DNA from: Sodiomyces alkalinus F11
Lineage: Eukaryota > Ascomycota > Sordariomycetes > Glomerellales > Plectosphaerellaceae
Assembly: GCF_003711515.1 (NCBI RefSeq)
Contig: NW_021167087.1
Coordinates: 1,918,799 to 1,982,798 of the forward strand
Reading direction: 5' to 3'
DNA: 64,000 nt
The translations under genes were made by a program, and so were the position numbers. The notes below the pieces were generated by a model, which was given only the letters and a program-made list of their open reading frames with translations, was not told where the DNA came from and did no database searches. Of this stretch, positions 11,143-23,531 are shown piece after piece. Each line of letters starts with the position of its first letter. Within the stretch, counting starts at the first letter, position 1.

Positions 11143-12267
11143 GATGATCCGGCCGGTTTCGTCGGGGGGACGAACCCGAGGACGGAGAGTGATGGAGAGA
11201 GAGGCGGTGCGCGAAGGACAACCCTCGAGACCTCGAGACTGTGCTGCCCCAAGCGGTGTTGAGCAAGCAGCAGGGTGCGCAGCAGAACCAGTGAAATGGA
11301 TGTATTAGTGAAGTGCTGGGCTCGAGTCAGATTGTCACAATCCGTCTGTAGACTCAAATGCGTCCGGGTCTTGCGAGATTGAGTCGTCTGAAGAAGGGTG
11401 ACGGGTGAGAGCTACGAGACGGGTTAGTAGGCGGATTACAAAAGAAAAACTGAAGACGGTACAACGCTGGACTTCTTTTCACGAAGTATTACCTACGTAA
11501 TACACGTGTAGAAGATCAACGGAGTACTTCGTCCTGCCCCGGTTCAAGCTTGTGCTCCGGGTGCAAATAGCCGAGAGAAGCCGGAGGCGGGGATCTGGAA
11601 CCGGTTGAGTACGTCGAGTTTGGTGTTTTATCCAGCGTACTTTGAGTACCCTTTGAGTCTCTACTTCCCTTCCCCAAACAGCCCTGAAGCACCCCACCTC
11701 CTTCCTCACGTTGTACCTTGCACTTAGACTGGAAACTCCGGTCCAGTCACGACATGGACGGATCGGATCGGAAGAACTTGGGAGGAGTCATGAGCTTTAT
11801 CCAATGGAGTGGCGTGGATTGTAATCCCAAAGTACTGTACCTTAGGTACAAAGTATTACTCTTCTTATTCGTACTTCGTACTCCGTATTCGTAAATCATA
11901 ACGCACAATTTCCCACTTCCATCCCCATCTCCTTAGAAGCTGTCCATCTCCAACGGCAACCCAAAACGCACTCTATGGATTACCCTTCTCCAAATCGCAC
12001 TTTCACGAATATATTGCATGGTGGCGCTTCTTGTTTTGTGTTCCTGAAAACTTGAAAACCAGCCACATCGTACCTAAGAGAACGAGAACCCTCTCCTGTC
12101 ATACGGTCGCAACGGGCCGAGCTTCCAATTACAGGACACGGACTGTCCTTTTCACAACGTACATGGGCCAACGCCTTCAAATTTCTCCTGTGCAACTTCT
12201 CGCGTTGTCATCATGTGACAAGCAACCACGAGCTGTCATTTAAAGTGGACAATAGCCCTACGATGCA

Positions 12268-12297
12268 TGCTTTGCTTTGCTTTGCTTTGCTTTGCTT
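12268..12297 (+). repeat. (TTTGC)n minisatellite
   Basis: About six tandem copies of a TTTGC pentamer. Confidence 0.9.
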
Positions 12298-12392
12298 ACC
12301 TTACCTACGAACCTACGGACTACGACTGCTTTCTCTAGGATTTCGTCCAGTGTTATCAGATCTGTCCAAGCACCGACTAGGTAGCCTGGAGT

Positions 12393-12414
12393 TCCTACCT
12401 ACCTACCTACCTAC
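12393..12414 (+). repeat. (CTAC)n microsatellite
   Basis: Five tandem CTAC/CCTA units. The same tetramer, on the other strand, recurs near 32,340. Confidence 0.85.
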
Positions 12415-12633
12415 GTACAATTCCTTCATAAGAATGTTCTGAAAACTACTGAATTATTTACGCGACTCGGCAGCAATGCTTTGGTTGTGACGCCCGCGTC
12501 CCTTTTTGTTTTTCCGTTTCTTTGCCCTTTGGCTACAGCTTTGCCGGTGGCTGGAAAGGAGAACGCAGAAAGGAGAACGCAGAAAGGAGAATACCCTCCG
12601 CAGTGGCAATTAAACTCTCACTAAAGGTGCGCC

Positions 12634-15609
12634 ATGGCGCCGTTGATCATCGCAACTTCTATCCCGCGACGTGCCCGGCTGCCTATTCTCCTCGTCGCCG
12701 CTCTTGCAGCCCTCTATATCCTCTCAGCACGTCACGTACCGCTCTTCGCCGTGGATTTTAGCCGGTTCTCTCCCTTCAATCCGTCTCGTTCAAATCGCAT
12801 GGATGTGCTGCGGTTCGTCGACCCTCTCATCGGGACCGCCAATGGAGGTTGTTCAGCTTCTCCCACTCACCAGACGGCCTACATCACTTGCGACTAACTT
12901 GTCTTATTCTAATCCTAGGCCACGTTTTTCCTGGTGCTACCTTGCCCTATGGTCTGTTAGGCCTACTCCTCCTGTCCTGTCCTAAGAAACACACGTATGA
13001 TGATGCCCTTTCAAAGGCTGAGAAACTTATGCGCATCTGGCCATGGATCTAGGCATGGCGAAACCTGGTCCTGATACGGACGCCAGGGGCGAGAACGCCG
13101 CTGGTTTTGTCTCGGACCATTCTTACATCATCGGCTTCTCTCATTTACATGACTCTGGTGCGTTGCGTGATAGCTTCCAGGACTCTGTCCCTCTCGTGGT
13201 AACGGGTATCAAATATCTGACCCTTTCTTCCAGGTACTGGTGGCGTACGTTTCCCCGCCGCGCTGTTCATCCCACAGTCTTCTTAGCCCATCAAATCGTA
13301 CTGGGACCATTCTAATCATCACATGTATGAGGCAGGCTCCGTCACTGGGCAACTTTCCCCTCTTCGTCCATCCAGGGTGCCCCGGGGATAGCTACCTTAA
13401 CTGCACTTTTAGCACTTTGGGCCGGAGCGTCAGGCGCACCGAAAACTCGGCCCAGGCCCGTCCTGGTTATTTCGCCATCGGCTTGGAGAACACAGTCCGG
13501 GCTGAAATGACGGCTACCCAGCATGCGGCTCTCTACTCCTTCTCTTTCGTTCCCGAGCAGACCGTTTCCAGCCCAAACCCCGGCGGGCCGGCGACCAACG
13601 AACCCGTCGAGATCCCCACGAACCCCCTCATACTCATCGACATCCAGGACTTGGGAAAAACGCGCACCAGCGGAGGCGTCCGGGTAGAAGAATCCGGTCG
13701 TATCGTAGGGCACGGCACCTTCGGACCTTCTTTCGGCGTTGGAAAATATCAGGCCTACGTCTGTGCCGACTTTCGTGGAGCAGAAATCCGTGCATCCGGC
13801 ATCTTTGAGGGCGACCATCCTCGAGAGGGAACCAAACAGCTCGAAGACATGCGGCAAAGTTCAGCTGGCGCATGGTTGCACTTCGACCATCCAGCCCAAG
13901 ATCGAATCCTTGCCCGCGTCGGTCTTTCCTTTATATCCATAGACCAGGCATGTGCCAATGCCGAAGCCGAAATCCCCGACTTCGACTTTGATCGCGTTGG
14001 ACATGCCGCTGCTGCGATATGGGCGGAGAAGCTTTCCGTCGTGGAGGTTGATGACCACAGCGGAAGTGATGAGCTCCAAACCGTCTTTTGGTCCGGTCTA
14101 TATCGCACTCTGCTCTCGCCGCAGAACTACACGGGCGAGAACCCGCTCTGGAAGTCGTCCGAGCCCTACTTTGACTCGTTCTACTGTATCTGGGATTCCT
14201 TCCGGGCACAGCACCCACTGCTGACAATTATTGACCCGGAAGCACAGGCCCAAATGGTTCGGGCACTGTTGGACATATATCGCTTTGAGGGCAAACTCCC
14301 CGACTGCAGAATGTCCTTCTGCAAGGGATACACACAAGGGGGGTCAAATGCCGACGTTGTCATAGCGGATGCGTTTCTGAAAAATGTCTCCAATGGAGTG
14401 GACTGGAACACAGCGTATGAGGCTGTCTTATCCGATGCGGAAGGTGAATTAACCATGGCTCAATTTTCCCCCTTTTATAACCAACCCACTTCACCCTCGA
14501 AGTCTACAATCCTAGACAGCTAGCTAATATGGAGTATCGATCCAGTGTCACCCAAAAGCTTCAATGTAGAAGGACGTGGCAATATCGAGAGCTGGCTGGA
14601 CCTGGGTTACATAGCGTCAGACCACAGAGACAGAAACTCTACAGGGCCCCACTCGAGGAGTGTCTCTCGCACGGTCGAGTACGCCTACAACGACTTCTGC
14701 ATCGCGACCCTCGCCAAGGGCCTGGGCTACAGCGCCGACTACCAGCGTTTCATGCGACGCAGCGTCAACTGGCAAAACCTCTGGAACCACGACCAGCGCG
14801 ACCTCCTCCTGCTCTGGGACAGGCCGGGACGAGAACGCGAGGCGACCAGCTTCGTCGGCTTCCTCCAGCCTCGGCGCATGGACGGCACCTTCGGGTACCA
14901 GAACACGCGCGTGTGCTCCCCCGGGGCGGAGCCGCACATATGCTACTACGACACCTCGCAATCGACCTACGAAGGGTCGCCCTGGCTGTACAGCTTCTAC
15001 GCGCCGCAGGACATGGCAACCCTGGTGCGCCTCGTCGGGGGCCCCGCCGCGCTGGCTGACCGCCTCGACTACTTCCACGAGAGCGGCCTGGCCTACATGG
15101 GCAACGAGCAGTCCTTCCTGACCGTGTTCCAGTTCCACTACGCCGCCCGCCCGGGCCGCAGCAGCTACTGGGTGCGCCGGTACATCCCGTCCCAGTTCAA
15201 CACCACCGTTGCCGGTATCCCGGGCAACGACGACTGCGCCATGGGCGCTTTCACCGCCTTTGCTGCCATGGGGCTCTTCCCCGTCGCCGGCCAGGACGTC
15301 TACCTGATCACTGCACCTTTGTTCCGCGAGTTGAGGTTGCCATCGCGGCGTGGGCCCGAGTCGCCGGCTATTATCAGGAAGGTCGCCGCCCCCGGACAGG
15401 GGAGAGTGGGAGACGATGGCATGATGTATGTGCAGAGCGCCAAGCTGAATGGGCAGCCTTATACGAAAAGCTGGATCACGCATCACCTGTTGATGGAAGG
15501 TGGAGTGTTGGAGTTGACGATAGGGAGAGAGGAGACCGATTGGGGGACAGCAGAACAAGATCTCCCGCCAAGCTATCCGTTCACGTCACATTTTCGAGAG
15601 ATGCATTAG
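12634..15609 (+). CDS. Glycoside hydrolase family 92 (alpha-mannosidase), six exons
   Basis: Exons 12634-12847, 12919-12951, 13053-13157, 13234-13244, 13336-14443 and 14546-15609 sum to 2535 nt, 844 residues. GH92 enzymes are Ca-dependent exo-alpha-mannosidases (mostly alpha-1,2) acting by inversion. Joined exons give the family hallmarks: VDPLIGTANGGHVFPGATLPYG (62-83, over two junctions), FSHLHDSGTGG, VEGRGNIESW, EGSPWLYSF (Glu633, a candidate general acid) and IPGNDD (Asp719-720, base region). A hydrophobic segment at residues 17-31 after RRAR suggests a type II membrane anchor or signal anchor, hence a secretory-pathway or cell-surface enzyme. The 11-nt exon is needed both for phase and for the conserved HDSGTGG motif. 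The catalytic loop reads GNDDCAMG, which looks one residue shorter than the form I remember. Confidence 0.93.
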
Positions 15610-16195
15610 CAGGGTGTGGTCTGTTGGGGAATAAAGGACTTTGGAGGGCGGCAACATACTATACTATCCAGTTTGGGTTCTGAGAATGCGTTGTTCCTCC
15701 GGACATATCTGGATGGTGTTCTCCTTGAGGAGAAAATGTCCATACACGCCCATTTGCAGCAATATCAAACCGCTCACCGGACATAACAAGATCCAATGCG
15801 AGGAGAAGCACACGAGATAGTTATGTTCCTTGGGTCATTAGAAGTTTACTTTCTAGAAATGCTGGCATGACGAAGTTCAAGCAGCGTGTTTGGAACGTTG
15901 CCCAGCTACATGGTCAACATACCAAACACCCCTTGTTGTTGAGAAATCAAACGAGTCGCAATAACAAACAAACCTGCAAAAATCAGATCGGAGCACCTGG
16001 CTATCTAGCTCAGATACAAGTACGCAAGGATCAACCCCGTCCGTACGTTCTGCCGATCTGACTTCCAGGGGTTTTCTTCTTTTTTTTTCTGGTCCTTTTT
16101 CAACCAATGGATGCGCAGTGTAATGCGATCCGATACCCATCCATGCACGTCCTACAATCACGCCTCCCTTCTGAGAGGCCATGATCAAAGAAAGC
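15610..16195. other. Convergent intergenic region
   Basis: A spacer of 586 nt between the 3' ends of the GH92 gene and AIM21. I see no further feature. Confidence 0.6.
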
Positions 16196-19131
16196 TTACT
16201 CCGCTTCCCCGCCTGTTTCCTTGACAGCTACAGGTTTGACATCGTCCTGCGCCTCCTGGGTCTTGACCTCTACGATAGATTCGCCGGCCATGTTACTGGC
16301 CAGTGTCTTCAGATCCTCTTGAGGCTTCTCGGCCTCGGCCTCGACCTCGACCTCCTCGGGCTTAGAGTCGTCCGCCTCCTCGGGCTGCTCGTCCGGTGCC
16401 GTCGGCGGCTGTATTTCGGAACCCTCTGTCGGGGCCTCTGGGCTGATCGCTTCCGCTGCCTTGGGTTCGGGTACCTCGGGCTCGGGCGCAGGTTCTGCTT
16501 CGGGCACGACCTCCGGTGCCATCTCTTTCTCTGGGGATGCTTCCTTCGCCTCAGTACTATCGCTTGTGGTGTCGACCTCCAGAGTGCCGTCGTCGCCGAT
16601 ACTCCAAGACGTCTGAATCGCGGAGAGACTGAGCGTAAGTGCCGCGGGAGCTGCAGTTGCTGCGGGGGCCGGACTCTTGGAAGCAGGCAGCCTACGCTGA
16701 GGCCCTCGAGCACGACCTTTCCTAGCGTCGACAAGAGGGGCCTTCTCCTTCTCCTCGATCATATCGGCCGCGGGGGGCTCATCCTTCTTAGTCGGCAGTT
16801 GCGGACCCAGCTGCAGCCGCTTGTTCAGATCCGACATAAAGCCGGCTTGGAGGGCCTGGATCTTGCTTCCAACAGGTCGGGCAGGAATCGCCGGCTTGGG
16901 TTTAGGGAGCGAATCTTGCTCCTTAGAGTCGACGCCGGACGGCAGTGTTCTGGTCGGCCGGGCCGGGATCTGAGGCTTCGGTTTATCGGTTACTGACGGC
17001 TTAACCCTCTCATCGCTTGGCGTTTGTCTAGGCCGGGGCCGCTCGGGTAAGGCCGGTTTCTCGCCGGGAGTGGGCCGCCTCTGGGGGCGGGCTGGAATCT
17101 GGGGTTTTGCGGGGGCGTCGGTCTCTTGTGTCTCTTGAGCCTCCCGAGCCTCTTCTGTCTCCTGAGAGGCTTCCTCGGGTGTGTTTACTGTGGTTTGATA
17201 CAAGCTGCTTTCTGGAGCGTCCTCCCAGATGTCACGACTCGGGAAGCGATTCGGTGCACTAGGGCGCGTTGCTTGCGCCTTGAGTCGCTGGATGGGATCG
17301 TGGTGGATAGGTGCCGAAGTCCTACGGAGGAAATTCTCCGACTCGCGCGACTCTTTTTCTGCAAGAGCTTCTTGCCGCCTGGCGAAGGCCTGGGCCGGGG
17401 TTTCGGCACGGTCCTCCCCGATTTTGATTTTAGGCTTGGGGGCTTCCTCGAGAAGCTCGGGAGTTGAAACCACAGCCGTAGCATTGACACTTTCGGGAGC
17501 ATCCTCCCAGACATCCTTGCTCGGGAACTTATGGCGCGGCTTCCACGTATTGGCTGCATCCTCCTTCTTCTTGACTTCCTCATCTTCGGGAAACAGTGGC
17601 TCGTACTCCTCGACATCTTCTAGTGGGGTCGAATTCAGCTCCAGTTGCGAAGAACCACGGTGCAGACTAATAGGTCGGCTAGGGGTTCGGACGGCGTCCT
17701 CTTCATCGAAAGCGCTGGGACGTCGTTCCGGTGGCACGGCAGGCTGCCAGTTGTAGTGGCCGGGGTCCTTAGCAACCTCGTCAGGGGCTAGGATGGGGGC
17801 ATTGTAGGTGTCCTCGGGATCTGCCACGTTGTCGTCGCCTGCATGTTTCGAGTAGTATGCAGTATGGTCCTGGGACGCGTCCACGTGTATGACGTCTTCC
17901 GAATCGTCTTGCTGGTTCGGGGATTCAGGGACCGAGGCCGGAGAATCTCGACGTGGGGACTCGATGCGACGCAGCTCAGGGGACTTCGGCTGACTAGAGC
18001 CTGGACGGGACGCGATTCGCTGCGTGTACTCGTCCGAGGCCTGATAGCCGACCTCTTCAGTGGGCGTTCCGGTGAAAGCCGCAGATGTACCTAGCGGGCG
18101 TGCCGCGGTCAGCTCAGTCGCGTCGTTCGAAGTAGTTTCATCGGTCTCTTACCCAAAGCGAAATCTCTAGTTTCCCGAACAAGTTTGTTCAAGTCGGTGC
18201 TGCTCAATGCGTAGTCCGTCTGGCGATCATGAAGAGAACGGGCCGACTCCTTCTTGAAAGACGCGGGGTTCTTTTCATACCACGCCTTCTGAAGTTTATC
18301 AGTAGGTTCAGGGGCCCCGTGACCGTGAAGCCCATAGCTCCCAGGAGGTAGGCTAGAGAATCCTCGGGCGCTATGCTTCCGAGTGTGGGCCCGAGGTGTA
18401 TGAGATCTGACGCCGTCGGTGCTACTGGAGTGGGGAGCAGGAGACGGTGCCTGGACATCACCGAGGTCGGGATTCATAGGCACCCGCTGGCCAATCTCGG
18501 GAATGCCCTGCTCCTCATCGTCGAAAACGCTCTCCGGCTCAGATGTTTGGCTCATGGTCGACCTCTTCTTCTTGAAAGAACCGCGAATGGCAGGAAGCTC
18601 CTCGCTACTAGGTCGACCAATGCCGAACGAGGCAGCTTTGTCCGAATCGGTTCGGGTAACGGCCTGCACGCGCTTCTTGGCTGTCTGGGCAGGGAACGAT
18701 GGCTTCGGCGCATGTAGATGGAGGTCTTGCGCAATAGTTCGAGTTTGTTCCGGCGATGAGACACTGGCGGAGTCGGGAGGAGGAGACGACGGGGCGATTA
18801 GCTCGTCCTGCACGGCGGCGTACTCGGCGCCCTCCTCGCCGAGGGACGGCATGGTAACGCTTCCAGGGCGCTTGATAGGCTCATCCGAGTTTTGATCGGC
18901 AAGGTTGTTGACGCCCAGGCGGGTGGCTCTGGGACTCTTGGGAGCCAGAAGGGTCTCATTGAGAGGTGAGGGAGCGAATCGGTCGTAATTGGGAGACACG
19001 GAGCGGTCGAAGCGCTTGGAGAGACGGGGAGGCATCTTGGGAATCGAGTCGGTCGCATTGGCTCGGTCTTGACTCCCAGACGGCCTAGGAGGAACGGCAG
19101 GTGGTTGCGACATGGTGCCAGCAGCTGTCAT
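16196..19131 (-). CDS. AIM21: AIM21-family actin-patch protein
   Basis: Exons 19131-18153 and 18090-16196 sum to 2874 nt, 957 residues; the 62-nt intron has donor GTAAGA and branch GCTGAC. In yeast, Aim21 with Tda2 works at cortical actin patches, restrains barbed-end growth and binds the Abp1 SH3 domain. The protein is almost wholly low-complexity and Pro/Glu/Ser-rich. Family marks are GTPTEEVGYQASDEY just after the junction and IQALQAGFMSDLNKRLQLGP (about 741-760). Three (K)PxIPARP motifs at about 655-662, 698-705 and 725-732 look like SH3 ligands. FPSKDVWEDAPES and FPSRDIWEDAPES (about 515 and 609) form an internal repeat. The C-terminal tail is very acidic. I chose the first ATG of MTAAGTMSQPP; the second, six codons later, is equally possible. 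Confidence 0.9.
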
Positions 19132-22100
19132 GGTTCGTTGTTCAAGTCGTTGAAAAGATCTCGTTGTACTTAAGAGGTTGAGTCGGAAGGGCAAAAAGTG
19201 GAAGTGGGTAGGAGGTGGAGATATATGGCAGGTCGAGATGAATAACTCGGTCAAGTCTTGCTGAGAATGCGATTAGTATTTGCAAGTAGGGTAGAGACCG
19301 TTGATCAAAAAACGCCCATTGAACTGCGGTGTGATAATGTAGCGTCCGTCCCCACTGGAGAAGCTCTGTCCGTGCGACGCAATATACTAGAAGGAAAAAC
19401 GCGAGATAACAATGTAACCTGCTGCAAGGTACGGATAAATGGACAGATAAAACCTGAAAGATAAGCATAGTGCTGAGGATGGTCCGGCCTCCAAAAAGAG
19501 CAACCTGACGCAGAAAGGACCGATGGTAGCCAGGGAGATAACGGAAACGGTCTGGTAAGGCAAAGGCAACGCTCGACTTGAGAACGGGTTTTCGCTTGAC
19601 TGGCCTTCAGCTCAGATAAGGCGAGTAGCATTGGGTGACTCAGGGCCTGCCCGTCCAGGAATGTAACCATTTTTAGGGACGCGGATACCGTTGTGATAGG
19701 CACCGGAACCGAGGCCGAGCGTAGCCACCGATTCGCTGCACGCTCGGGTTTCTGTTGATGGTTCGATCGATCGATCCTTCGCCTCGCCCAGGTGTCTTCT
19801 TCCCACTCCTCGGAAAGCAGATCGAGCGGTGAAGGAGATTGAAAAGCAGCTTGACAAGAGGGGCAATCGGGGGGAGAGCGAGCGAGGAATATTGGGGGGA
19901 AAGGATTGACGGTCTCCGCTTCTTGGGAGTAAGAGAGGGAGAGGGGGGGGGAGCTCACAACTTACACCTGGAAGATAGGGATGCTGCGGGCGACCCTAGT
20001 ATCGGTACAGTTGATAATACCAACAGTAGCCAGTCGAGTCGACGAAGTTCTTGTTTGTATGAATAGCTTCCTTTCAGCGCAAGCAAAACGAGTTCGACCA
20101 AACGACGCTGATAAACACGACAAAGGGAGAGAGAGAGCTAGATCGGAATGGATCCAGGGATCTAGGTACGAATGAGAAATGCAAGAGAGAGATGTGATGA
20201 AACCATGTGAATCCGCAGTCAGATAAGGACAAATAAGAGTCGTTAAACAGCTGAGAGGGACGATTGAGGGCCCCTTCCCTTTTATTATCACACGTAGCAC
20301 CTTACTGCTCTTGACACCCAGAGAGCCAGGAGCAGTGTGCGTAACGAAGTACTCCGTACTTCGTACAGAGTACATGCACGCCATAATAAACGGTCGATGA
20401 ATCTAACCTCTGAGCTTTCACATCGGGACACGCTGTACATACGGTGCTGACGTCTGGAGTGGACCTAATAGTCCAGTCCAGACTCCCTGCAGCCAGTCAG
20501 GTGAAAGCGGGGCCATCAGTTGACAATATCCCCCGTCTCTGGTAGGCCCGCCGGAGCCTGTCTGTCGGTTCACTGTACATATTCATCACACACGGTATGT
20601 ACTTGGTACGAAGAAAGTAAGCAAAGACTCCCAGCACGCAATCACCTCAGCTCAGTGGAGAAAAGAAGCTTCCACGATATCCCAGAGTTGAACTAAACGT
20701 GGCTTCGTTTCATTTGGTTCCCTTCCCATAAGGTCTGGTCTTTTAGAAGCAAGTTCAGTAATAGAGGAACAATTGATTGATTTCTTACCATCCCATTCAC
20801 AGCTACACCATCAATGGATGCTCTGTCGTCATTAGTCTCCATCGCCGTACAGTGTACACGTATATGAACAGTGTACTTGACATCTTTGTTCGCAAGTCTT
20901 TGCAGTGGGGTTTCATGCCGTCATAGTTGCAGGTTTTGCAGACTCTTCATATGTACACTTGCTGGTATTAGCTCCTTAATATAAGTACACATTTCCAACC
21001 GCATTTCACATTCTGCACAGTATATATACCCCGCCTCGACGGCCACTGACTCTCCACGGACTACGAAGTACGCTCGCTACCTATACCTACCTACCTTAGG
21101 TAGTACACGTACATGTTAGTATCAGGAAATGCAGCACGAATGAAGCACTTTCGGCCTCATCGGTTCCTTCGGGATGGCTCCTGAGGAACTTGTTCCGTTT
21201 GCAGCTTGCTAGTGGAGGCCTGGTCTGGACGATTCTACTTCCTCTTGGTAGCTCGCCAGCTTTGGTATCCAGAGATCGAGTTCATAGGTCGTCCAGGAAA
21301 GGAAAGCTATGAGGATCTTTGTGCAGAACAAATTTCGTTTCGCTGTCGTTTTACTTGCCCAGAAATCAAAACAGGTACATACGACTTTTGGGGTGCTTTC
21401 TCGTCGCCGGACATGATTTAGAGGGAGATGGCTCGAAGAAACGGAGACCTAACAATCGCCCAATGACAAAAAATACGCCGTAATAAAAGCACGATCCGCA
21501 CTTATGAGGTAGAGGTATCTTCTACTTTCTTTGTACTTATGTACTCACCCCGCGATAGTCCTCGCCCGAATAGTGGCGCCTTGTCCTACAGTGTGGTCCC
21601 TGCTGTACGTCTGGATTCCGTCACCTTCGCAATAGACAACTTGGATACATCTCGTGATCTTGGATGCATTTCATACTTCATTTCATCACCGTCCGCCTTT
21701 CCGACAGTGTCCAGTCTGGCTCTGGGGAACAGGCTGTTCTTCGCTCTGTACCCTCAGCTTCTCCCCTGATTCCCTGGTCGTCGACCCTTGATGCTCCCCG
21801 TCCCTCTTTGCTAAACCGTCTTGGGACAAGTTCCAGGGGCTGGGTCGGCCCAGTCGTCAAAATTCGAGGGGATCACTTGAGGTGAGATGCGTTTTGTTGG
21901 AGTGTCATGTGCCATCGAAATTTTCATGCCAGTCTCGGCCGCCAATTACCAAGGTACCTAATAAACAGTTGCCCTTTCTGCTCTGCATGAGCCCAGGTCC
22001 AACGGTGGTCTGACGGGCAAAATTCTATCAACCGCCTGAGCAGCTTCGAGCGAATACGAGAATATTTGTACGAATTGCGCTGTAGGTACTCGAATGTGGT

Positions 22101-22160
22101 TATTTTTAGCCTGGACGTTCTGTGGAGTACAAGGGTAGGCTATACCTACGAATACGTCCA
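19132..22160. other. Long intergenic region
   Basis: This 3-kb spacer lies upstream of AIM21 and downstream of the ornithine cyclodeaminase-like gene. It has a pair of oppositely oriented TAC-rich motifs (20343-20373), a CTACCTTAGGTAG near-palindrome (21091-21103), and pyrimidine-rich runs on the minus strand before AIM21. No open frame is convincing and I see no RNA gene. Confidence 0.5.
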
Positions 22161-23531
22161 CTAGAATCCATCGATGCGAGTCCCGACCCCCTTTTCTTCA
22201 GCCACCTTAATGAGATGCATACCGACTGCCAGATCCATGAGTCCTAGACCGACACTCTTGTAAATGACCGTCCCGTCCCGCAACCATTTTGCCAACGACG
22301 CGTCCTTGCTGGCTTCTTGCGACTCCATCTGTCGGAGAATCTCAACCAACTCCCCCAATCTATGGTGGACATGTCAGAAACTTACTCCTGCATCATTAAG
22401 GCTACACTACACACGCAAAGGCGGTAAAAAAAAATTGAAGGGAGAAGAAGGGTCAATTGGGAGACATATTACTTACTCCACCATCTGGCTAGGTTGAATG
22501 CCCGCCGAGATGACCTCTCCAGCCTCCTTCAATATGCCATCCCGCGTGTCGACGATAATGACGCCGCTGTCAGATGCGTGCTCGTGTTTATGAAAGTGCA
22601 ACTGTGACCCCTCGCGCTTGGTCGCCTGTAGAAGCAGCTCTTCGGGAAGCTCACGCATCTCGGGCGTGTAACTTCCGATGGCGACGACGAGACGAGCCTT
22701 TCGGCTCCCTTCGCGGCTCGTCAGGATATCGGCGTTGAAGAGGTCCTCACGCGACGGGGTGCAACAGAAGATGACATCAGCCTCGCAGACCTGCTCGCAC
22801 AGAAGGCGCGGGTACGCCTCGTGGCTCGACGCGAGGAGGCTGAATGTGGTGTCTGCCCACCCTTCGCGGGCGCGAATGTGGGCAGGAACGTCTTGGAATT
22901 GGGCAAGAATGGACTTGGCGTTGTCGGAGAGAGAGCGCACGATGACGTTCACATGGCGAACGGAGGAGCCGCGGGTTAGCAGGGCGAGGCGGACATGCCA
23001 GTAGGCTTGGAGGCCGGAACCGAATACGGTGATGGTCTCGACGGTGCTGCGCCTGGCGAGGAGGCAGGTGGAGGGGGCGGCTGTGCGAAAGGCAGTGAGG
23101 GTTTTTGCGTGGACGAAGCCAACGGGCTTTCCCCTGGGGGAGAGGAGAGTGATGGCACCCGTGGGCTTTATGGGAGGCTTGGCGCTGTCGCTGGAGCTGA
23201 GGGTGACAACTAGACGAGCAGAGAGACGGGTTCAAGGACAATACGTGAGTGAGAACGTTGCTAGTTGGTCGCTGGTGGTCGGCTTACCTTTGCATCCCAT
23301 TCCGAGTGGACTGCATGATGGCATGTATAGGGTAGTGGCCCCCGTTGTGTGATTTTGGGTAGACACACGGTGTGGCTGATGGTAGGACTCCTCCTCAGGC
23401 GCCTGGTTATTCTTGGTGGAATACTCATGGAGGGTTCTAGCCATGGATTCTCTGAAGCCGGCATACTCCTCACGAGTCAGGTTCTCCAGAATGGTCCTGA
23501 TCTGTTCGTCCGTGAGAACAGTGAGGGCCAT
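22161..23531 (-). CDS. Ornithine cyclodeaminase / mu-crystallin family protein
   Basis: Exons 23531-23288, 23209-22477 and 22359-22161 sum to 1176 nt, 391 residues. The family contains NAD(P)-dependent ornithine cyclodeaminase, ketimine reductase (mu-crystallin), alanine dehydrogenase and related cyclic-imine enzymes; the reaction here cannot be chosen. The N-terminal part has LTDEQIRTILENLT and the substrate-side GAITLLSPRGKPVGF and LTAFRTAAPS segments (about 99-128). The Rossmann nucleotide loop is VFGSGLQAYWH (143-153). GVIIVDTRDGILKEAGEV and the C-terminal YKSVGLGLMDLA are typical of the family. Introns are 78 and 117 nt and both junctions restore conserved sequence. It diverges from TVP18. 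Confidence 0.9.

Larger units (their letters stand above)
11143..12633. other. Divergent intergenic region with short repeats
   Basis: This 1.5-kb spacer holds the promoters of ETF-QO (minus) and the GH92 gene (plus). It contains a GTACCTTAGGTAC near-palindrome (11837-11849), a TACTTCGTACTCCGTA motif (about 11872-11887), and the TTTGC and CTAC repeats listed separately. No convincing gene is present. Confidence 0.6.

Noticed and set aside
14617..15558. 313-codon minus-strand open frame over the last GH92 exon
   Set aside because: It mirrors a conserved GH92 exon; no recognisable motif.
16181..16996. 271-codon plus-strand frame opposite AIM21
   Set aside because: Leu/Arg-rich shadow of the Pro/Glu-rich AIM21 exon.
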